Assembly: GCA_025093555.1 (NCBI GenBank)
Contig: JAIWNF010000190.1
Coordinates: 1 to 13,155 of the forward strand
Direction of reading: 5' to 3'
Origin: Circinella umbellata
Lineage: Eukaryota; Mucoromycota; Mucoromycetes; Mucorales; Lichtheimiaceae
Length of the DNA: 13,155 nucleotides
The notes beneath the pieces were generated by a model. It made no database searches. It saw nothing but the letters and a program-made list of their open reading frames with translations, and had not been told where the DNA came from. Below, one piece after another: positions 8,158 to 13,155 of this stretch. Within the stretch, counting starts at the first letter, position 1; the number at the start of each line of letters is the position of its first letter. A program made the translations under genes and the position numbers.

Positions 8158-8394
8158 TGATACATGGTAGAGTTTCCCTTGTTGTAAAGTCTGTCAAAAA
8201 TCAATCAAAGAAAAAGGTAAAAGTAAAAGTAAAAGGGATAGAAAAAGATAAAGCTTTATTATTTTGCAGTTGAACCGCCCATATTTATACTTACTTAAGT
8301 GGTCACATGACCACCCAAGGATCAAATTCTAAATCACGAATCACGTGAACCTTTTCTTTGGTCTGACCAAACGAAACTACCACACAACGTGTCA
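8158..8394 (-). repeat. LTR B, solo 237-bp LTR
   Basis: Begins TGATACATGGTAGAG and ends ACACAACGTGTCA. It is about 94% identical to LTR C (12 substitutions and 2 single-base indels counted by eye). Flanking AAAT at 8154-8157 and 8395-8398 looks like a 4-bp target duplication. On the minus strand TATAAATAT (about 8290-8281) is followed by AATAAA (8260-8255), so it would transcribe leftward. A GTGGTCA/TGACCAC inverted repeat lies just upstream of the TATA box. No interior belongs to it. Confidence 0.8.
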
Positions 8395-8399
8395 AAATG

Positions 8400-8636
8400 T
8401 GACACGTGGTAGAGTTTCCCTTGTTGTAAAGTCTGTCAAAAATCGATCAAAAGAAAAAGGTAAAAGTAAAAGTAAAAGGGATAGAAAAGATGATGATTTA
8501 TTATTTTGCGGTTGAACCGCCCATATTTATACGTACTTAAGTGGTCACATGACCACCCAAGGATCTAATTCTAAATCACAAATCACGTGAACCTTTTCTT
8601 TGTTCTGACCAAATGAAACTACCACACAACGTGTCA
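8400..8636 (-). repeat. LTR C, 237-bp LTR next to a PPT
   Basis: Begins TGACACGTGGTAGAG and ends ACACAACGTGTCA. On the minus strand it is immediately preceded by GTAGGGGGTAT, a PPT, so it is the 3' LTR of the element whose interior is 8637-9474. It lies five bases (aaatg) from LTR B, of which it is a close relative. Confidence 0.82.
8497..8531 (-). promoter_or_regulatory. LTR C core promoter: TATA, palindrome, AATAAA
   Basis: Read on the minus strand: TATAAATAT (8531-8523), then a palindrome with arms GCGGTT and AACCGC around one base (8520-8508), then AATAAA (8502-8497). The palindrome sits where a transcript would begin and could form a 5' hairpin. LTR B has the same layout with one arm mismatch (8266-8278). 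Confidence 0.5.
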
Positions 8637-8647
8637 ATACCCCCTAC
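8637..8647 (-). promoter_or_regulatory. Polypurine tract of the non-autonomous element
   Basis: The minus strand reads GTAGGGGGTAT directly before TGACACGTTGTG, the start of LTR C. It closely matches the TTGGGGGTAT before LTR E, which suggests a shared replication machinery. Confidence 0.75.
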
Positions 8648-9416
8648 AAGACCAAAGTAAAGGAGCGGAAGACAGTTGATAGGCAACAAAAGAGAAATGA
8701 CAAGATAGATAACAGAATAAAATAATAAGACCAAAAATAATAAAAAGACGTCGGGGAACAAAAAAAAAAATACAAATCGAAGGTACAAGAAACATAAAGA
8801 TAACAATCGAAGATACAAGTAATATAATCAAAAAAAAAGGGTGCACAAGAGATAACAAGAAACAACTACCCAAAAAAAAATCTTTTTTTTTGTCACTGGC
8901 ACAAACAGAGATAACCAAAATAGTAGACAAACCGAAGAGACACAACAGAAACAGAACAGACGAGACCACACGAGACCGACCAGAGCAACAGAAACCAAAA
9001 AAAATAAAAATAATATACTAAACTGGCCACCCACACAACAAGACCAACCACGCCAACACCGACCCACCAAGAGCCAACCTAAGAGTCAAGGGCACGACGT
9101 ATCCAAGGTACCGTTCCTTGATACCGCCTTCTTGCAAACTTCTTGTCCAACAGGGTGTTGCTGGGGAACATTTGTTGGGTGCCACGGATAGAAAAACCAA
9201 AAGAAAAATGATAAAAAAAAAATCGGAATCGTTGGAATCGTCAACAGAACATCTTGAAAAACAACATCTTGGTACAAATAAAAATGGTAATGGAGAGGCA
9301 CAGGAAAAATAAAAATTACGGCAAAGACAACAAGGGCCACAAATAATAATAATAATAAAAATAAGACTTGATCATAAATAAAATAATGCTCAAACCACGG
9401 CATGTTTTTATAGTGG

Positions 9417-9460
9417 GGCTACTACAGACAAAGTAGCCGCCACTTGGGATATGATCCCAG
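9417..9460 (-). other. Two adjacent hairpins at the PBS
   Basis: GGCTACT and AGTAGCC (9417-9423, 9432-9438) are perfect 7-bp arms with an 8-base loop. TGGGAT and ATCCCA (9445-9450, 9454-9459) are perfect 6-bp arms with a 3-base loop; the latter overlaps the PBS. Leader hairpins next to the PBS often serve in packaging or dimerisation in retroelements; that role is inferred. Confidence 0.5.
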
Positions 9461-9471
9461 TCGACCCCCCA
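9453..9471 (-). promoter_or_regulatory. Primer binding site (tRNA type)
   Basis: On the minus strand the LTR end GTGTCA (9475) is followed by AAT and then TGGGGGGTCGACTGGGAT. TGG is the complement of a tRNA CCA end, and CTGGGAT resembles a T-stem complement. The tRNA was not identified. The opposite strand therefore resembles a tRNA 3' end, but no 5' half is present. Confidence 0.6.
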
Positions 9472-9474
9472 ATT

Positions 9475-10460
9475 TGACACGTGTGGTGCTTTGATGCGGT
9501 GAAATATAGGTAAGGAAAAGAAAATAAAAAAAGAAATAAATGGGATTACAAAAATAAGAGAATACAAATATGTGGGTTCAAAGAAGTTACACGTTGAATG
9601 TAGGGTAAATAAGACGTATATTAAAAGGGAAAAATGAGTAAAAAAGAGATATAACCGAGATTGTCCAAAAATCTCCCTGTTGCCTTTCAGAAAATATCAA
9701 AATAAAATAAAATAAAATAAAATTTAACCAAAAGTTATGGTACCGGAGCGAAAGAGCAAAATTCCTCCCTGTTTATTCAATACAATTCTAACTTATAAAT
9801 AATGACAAATTCTTCTTTCTCAAGAAGGTCAAGGAAAATAATTGGTACATCTTCTAATTCTAACGTACAACTAGTAGCGGGATATAATGAATAAGGGAGG
9901 GGTTCTAATGCGGATAAGAGAATGACATGACGACAAGAGACAGTGGATAATGTATAATAATCAAAAGAGGAAATAAAAGAATAAAGGGAAACATATAAAT
10001 TAGATCATAACCAGATCCTTCGATCGGTAACAAGAAAATTGACGACAAGAAAGAAATAATAGAAATCAAGGAATAATAAGAATTATAAGAATAAGGTAGT
10101 TATGATGAATAAAAAAAAGAGAAAAATGAAAATACCAGACAAACGATGGAAAGTTTTCGGGGAGAGGCAAATTAGAAACTGATAGAAGAAATAATGACAG
10201 AAAAGAAAATATAGAGATGACGCTAATAAAAATCATGAAAATGAATAACTCAGAGGGGAAAAGATGGAAGAAATAAGAATTAAGTTTAAAGAAGTAATTA
10301 GAAATGGGGGGGTGATTATGGTTTACGGTAAATAAAAGAAGAGGGGAGAAGATCGTCGGATGAGGTGAAAGTTCAACCGCCAGAGCCAATCGAATCGTGA
10401 TAAAATTGAGAATAAAAATAAAAGTGTATGAGGCCGGAAAACCTCACACACTCCGTGTCA
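9475..10460 (-). repeat. LTR D (986 bp)
   Basis: Begins TGACACGTGTGGTGCTTTG and ends, after a GAGGCCGG...CCTC inverted repeat, with CTCCGTGTCA. It shares with E and A2 the block ggttcaaagaagttac near 9578, the attgtccaaaa region near 9660 and gagccaatcgaa near 10383. On the minus strand TATTTATAA (near 9800) is followed by AATAAA (9777-9772). It lies beside a PBS and so takes the 5'-LTR position. Only 3 bp (aat) separate it from E. Minus-strand frames here are Phe/Leu/Tyr-rich artefacts of the purine-rich plus strand. Confidence 0.7.
9699..9723. repeat. (AAAAT)5 microsatellite
   Basis: Five uninterrupted AAAAT units inside LTR D. Similar shorter runs occur in LTR E near 10510-10570. Confidence 0.9.
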
Positions 10461-10463
10461 AAT

Positions 10464-11660
10464 TGACACGTGTGGTGCTTGAATGTGATAAAAAGTAAGT
10501 ATAAAAATAAAGGTAAAATAAAATAAAAATTTAAGAAGGAGTAGAATAAAATAAAATAAGATAAAATAAAAGGGTTCAAAGAAGTTACGGGTTGAGTGTA
10601 GTGAAAGTAAAGAGGTAGAAATAGAAAAGAAGATAATAAATAAAATAAAAATATCACAGTGATTATCCAAATCAACTGTCAAACAAAATCAATACGAAAT
10701 AAAAAGAAATAAAATCAAAAGTAAAGTCAAAGTTACTATCCGGATCGAAGAGATAAAATTCGTCCCTTCTTTATTGTTTAAGGCGACGCCTTATATATCT
10801 TTCAAAAATCAATTTTAAAATAATAGTTCTCTAATAACTATTCTACGGTAAACACAATGCAATCGTAATAAAGAAAGATAAAGGTACGGGATAAGAATAA
10901 GAGTAAAGACAACAAGATAAATGAGATAAGGTATAATGAGGATAATAGAAAGGAAATTTACGTGAAAAATATAAAATTGACAGTATGATAATGTGATAAT
11001 AGTAATATTATCGAGGAGGGTTAAGGTAGATAAACGTGAATAATGGATATAGAGGGTGTGTAAGGATTAAGAGGTTAATGACAACAAGATAGAGAAATAT
11101 AAGATAGAAAAATATTAATAATAATAATGAACATAGAGTAAAATATGAAGATATTATCATGAGTATATGGGATCATGATATTTCGATAAAAAGAAAAATA
11201 AATGAACGCATAAAATAAGATAAGGAAAAAGGGAGTAGTTGACAACAAGAAAATATGACAATAAAATGGATAGGATGATAACGAAAATAGTAAATAGATA
11301 AAAAAGGAAATTATACGGATCAAACGTATGAGAATAAAGAAGTATGAAAATGGTAAAGATAAAAATAAAATAAGAATAATGCAAGAGTGCACGGGTAACG
11401 AAAAAGGAATAATAAAGATAATGAAAAATAACGAAAATGTTAATAAAATAGAATAATTGATAAAGTAAAGAAAGGTAGAAAAGAAATAAATGATAACGGA
11501 TTGAGGTGATGGGTTTTGATAGACGGAAAAGGGAATAGTATGATTGACTACGGAAGAATAAATTTTCCATCCGAGCCAATCAAGAACAGAAAAGAGATTT
11601 TGGGTCTAGACCTTTGTTGTTAAGTGGGTGAGGCCGGGAAATACACCACACAACGTGTCA
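10464..11660 (-). repeat. LTR E (1197 bp), 3' LTR of the pol-bearing element
   Basis: Begins TGACACGTGTGGTGCTTG and ends ACCACACAACGTGTCA. On the minus strand a PPT (TTGGGGGTAT) directly precedes it, and the pol pseudogene lies upstream in the same orientation, so it is that element's 3' LTR. It shares internal blocks with D and A2, including ggttcaaagaagttacggg near 10571 and gagccaatcaa near 11574. Its plus strand is strongly purine-biased. No coding sequence is supported within it. Confidence 0.75.
10770..10798 (-). promoter_or_regulatory. LTR E core promoter: TATA, palindrome, AATAAA
   Basis: On the minus strand ATATATAA (10798-10791) overlaps a perfect palindrome with arms TAAGGCG and CGCCTTA (10793-10779), followed by AATAAA (10775-10770). 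The layout equals that of LTR C, although the palindrome sequence differs. Confidence 0.5.
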
Positions 11661-11672
11661 ATACCCCCAACC
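11661..11672 (-). promoter_or_regulatory. Polypurine tract of the pol-bearing element
   Basis: The minus strand reads GGTTGGGGGTAT immediately before TGACACGTTGTG of LTR E. It differs only slightly from the tract before LTR C. Confidence 0.75.
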
Positions 11673-11870
11673 AGGCCGAATACCACTTGGATAAGAAAAA
11701 AATAATAATAATAGAAACAAAATAATGAAAAAGAAAATAAGAAAAAGAAAAAAAAATGTAATAATTGAAATAAGAATAAGGATAAAAATGAAATAAAAAT
11801 AAAATAAAAATAAAGAGGTTCCACTGATAAAAAATATCAAAAGTAAAATAAAATAAAATAAAAGAAAATA
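11673..11870 (-). other. 3' untranslated interior between pol stop and PPT
   Basis: About 200 bp, pyrimidine-rich on the coding strand, with a (TAAAA)4 run on the plus strand at 11844-11863. Open frames through it are low-complexity and are not called. Confidence 0.5.
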
Positions 11871-12236
11871 CTAGTCTTCACACCGACGATCAACCCATGC
11901 TTGGTACTGATTCATTGCTGTTTGGACCTGAACGTCTGGTATCATCGTACGGTGCTCGAAGAATGTTTTTAAATTATCGCCATTAACGGCCGCGGTTAAA
12001 CGCCTTGAGTTTGGTCCTTCTAAATAATAGGTACCATTACCACCAATACCAACAATGACCATAGGTCCTAACCATTTGTCGCTAAATTTTCCTTGAGGAA
12101 GTTTATCACGCATTAACACTTGTTCGCCTATCTTGAACGGCCTTCTGAATTCAATACGTCGATCATATAACATTTTGTCTTTATTTTTACGTTCCTTGGC
12201 CTTCGCTCTTGCTTCATCTCGTAACTGCCTTGACAT
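11871..12236 (-). pseudogene. pol: pol of the second Gypsy element: integrase C-terminal segment
   Basis: The last 121 codons of the gene, in a frame different from the preceding segment. A charged helix (LRDEARAKAKERKNKDKMLYDRR trimmed here to its core ARAKAKERKNKDK) and FKIGEQVL are typical of the region after the Gypsy integrase core. DKWLGPMVIVGIGGNGTYYL is a GPY/F module. It ends DRRCED then TAG at 11873-11871. No chromodomain follows, unlike the plus-strand element, so the two belong to different lineages. The Met at 12236 sits at the frameshift and is probably not a real start. Confidence 0.85.
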
Positions 12237-12690
12237 GTGTCAATAACCTTCGTACGACTAATGATTGCATCTTCTAATTCTCCTTCGACAAAATCTTCCC
12301 GCGGTGACGGCCAAGTAGCTGGTGTCCTCAATTCATAGCCAAATAATAACTTCGCCGGTGATAACCCTGTTGCTTCGTTTGGCATCGTTCTTATCGCAAG
12401 CAATGCATGCCCGACATACTTTTCCCAACCTTCCTCGTCGTTATTTTCACGCGCTAACTTTGCTATCGTCTGCACAACGCCCTGATTCATTCTCTCGCAG
12501 AGACCGTTCACTTGTGCTCTTGCTGACGTAGCAGTAACATGGCGACATCCTAGTCCTTTCAAAAATTCACGCACGTAGTGCGACTTAAAATTCGACCCTC
12601 GATCAGTTAACAGATAACGGGGTACACCAAACATTTGTATCAAATGTGTAAATAAAAACTCAGCAGTGGTTTCTTCAGTAATATTTTCAA
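12237..12690 (-). pseudogene. pol: pol of the second Gypsy element: integrase catalytic segment
   Basis: Middle segment of the integrase, frame-shifted with respect to both neighbours. It carries the second catalytic Asp in LLTDRGSNF (codon 12604-12602) and the Glu in GLCERMNQ (codon 12496-12494), with the standard 35 residues between. ALLAIRTMPNEATGLSPAKL is the usual region after the core. The matching sequence ends near RTKVIDT at about 12240; beyond that its frame reads unrelated residues to a stop at 12128. Each break appears to need loss of one base, or an equivalent change. Confidence 0.87.
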
Positions 12691-13155
12691 CGACGCAACA
12701 ATCGGCCAACGGGTTAAGTAGTCTATAGCAACAAGTAAATACTTTGGCGGTTTTCCTTTGTAATGGATGGGACCAACAGCATCACAACCAACCATAAAAA
12801 ATGGGTCTGAGGGGGTGTCAATTGGTTTCGCGGGGTTATGTCTAACTCTTCTTACTCTTGCTCGGAACTGACAAGTGGTACAACCTTGGACTAACACACG
12901 TACTTTTTCAAAAAGGCCAGGACCGGTATATGCCATCTTAAGTCTACGCCAGGTATTATTAATTCCAAAATGGCCTTCATTATGTATGGCTTGGATTACT
13001 TCATTTGCGATACCTTCGTGTAAGAGTTCTGGTCCTCGCATTTCTGGGTCTTCAGTACGACTATATAAACGTCCATCAATTAACATATATTTGCTAGCGT
13101 GGAATCGTATCTTTCTTTTGACTTTTTCAGTTGAATCAAGGGGATATTTCTTGCG
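12691..13155 (-). pseudogene. pol: pol of the second Gypsy element: integrase N-terminal segment, continues beyond window
   Basis: The frame is open from the window end, so the upstream pol (RT/RNase H expected) lies outside. DGRLYSR is followed by the zinc domain: HNEGHFG and, after about 30 residues, CTTC. The first catalytic Asp is in GCDAVGPI (codon 12783-12781), followed by KYLLVAIDYLTRWPIVAS. Similarity is lost near 12690, where the frame runs on to a stop at 12640 while the true continuation moves to another frame. With the second break near 12240 this copy cannot encode a whole integrase. Confidence 0.88.

Larger units (their letters stand above)
8637..9474 (-). mobile_element. Interior of a non-autonomous LTR element (PBS and PPT, no pol)
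   Basis: This 838-bp block lies between LTR D (in the 5' position on the minus strand) and LTR C (3' position). It begins with a PBS-like tract (9471-9453) and ends with a PPT (8647-8637). No protease, RT or integrase motif is present in any frame. Open frames are low-complexity Leu/Phe strings or, on the plus strand, Lys/Glu-rich strings, so I call none. The 9085-9190 part is richer in GC and could be a remnant of coding or structured RNA. The size and structure resemble TRIM/LARD-type elements. The two flanking LTRs share little beyond their ends. Confidence 0.6.

Noticed and set aside
8394..8400. Direct 2-LTR circle junctions
   Set aside because: From the bases beside PBS (AAT) and PPT (AT) a simple circle junction would carry a related spacer; the observed spacers (TTGT, ATTT, CATTT, ATT on the minus strand) differ from it and from each other. 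Not excluded after trimming.
8576..9070. Several overlapping minus-strand frames rich in Leu, Phe and Cys that resemble membrane proteins
   Set aside because: They are low-complexity translations of the pyrimidine-rich strand, overlap in different frames and cross the PPT and LTR C boundary.
9118..9312. Plus-strand Lys/Glu-rich 64-residue frame
   Set aside because: It lies antisense within the non-autonomous interior, is composition-driven, and shows no recognisable motif.
9440..9471. tRNA gene
   Set aside because: Only a 3'-end-like sequence is present, with no D-arm or anticodon arm, and it sits exactly where a PBS is expected.
785..10464. CRISPR-like array from the recurring GTGTCA/TGACAC motif
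   Set aside because: Units are 237 bp to over 1 kb with TATA/AATAAA signals and PPT/PBS contexts, so they are LTRs.
10066..11579. Long minus-strand Phe/Leu/Tyr-rich frames
   Set aside because: Same artefact of purine-rich plus strand inside LTRs D and E; no domain, and they cross LTR boundaries.

Overview
The window is very AT-rich, contains no rRNA, tRNA gene or CRISPR array, and is almost entirely LTR-retrotransposon DNA. The Ty3/Gypsy polyproteins, the chromodomain integrase, the asparagine-rich Gag and the AT-rich spacers suggest a transposon-rich fungal genome, most plausibly Mucoromycota/Glomeromycotina. That assignment is inference from style, not from a marker gene.

Layout. (1) 1-227, minus strand: 5' part of a probable host gene with two CxxC pairs, running off the window start. 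(2) 228-730: AT-rich DNA with one GC-rich hairpin. (3) 731-11660: a head-to-tail series of minus-oriented LTRs sharing the ends TGACACGT...GTGTCA. Four LTR-LTR junctions are separated by only 3-5 bp. The units are: an LTR end at 731-785; LTR A1 (790-~1139); LTR A2 (~1182-2074 continuing at 7978-8153); LTR B (8158-8394); LTR C (8400-8636); a short PBS/PPT-bearing interior without pol (8637-9474); LTR D (9475-10460); LTR E (10464-11660). (4) 11661-13155, minus strand: PPT, 3' UTR and the integrase part of the pol gene whose 3' LTR is E; it has two frameshifts and continues beyond the window end.

(5) Inserted on the plus strand into LTR A2 is a complete chromovirus (2075-7977). It has 428-bp LTRs that are identical by eye, a 5-bp target duplication ATAAT, a 23-nt leader, one fused Gag-protease-RT-RNase H-integrase-chromodomain polyprotein, and a PPT touching the 3' LTR. 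Despite its youth it carries three inactivating lesions: His in place of the first RT catalytic Asp (codon 5001-5003), a frameshift in RNase H (5653-5687), and a stop in the integrase zinc domain (6247-6249). This suggests mobilisation in trans, LTR conversion or sequence error. A 15-bp exact copy of its PPT lies inside pol at 6011-6025, a candidate central polypurine tract.

How the parts relate: the pol fragment at the right end and the pol-less 8637-9474 interior share the PPT core and LTR terminal motifs, so they look like an autonomous/non-autonomous pair. The chromovirus is a separate lineage. The strongest candidates for something undescribed are the abutting-LTR array, the non-autonomous element with mismatched LTRs, the possible central PPT, and the palindromes that recur between TATA box and AATAAA in diverged LTRs.
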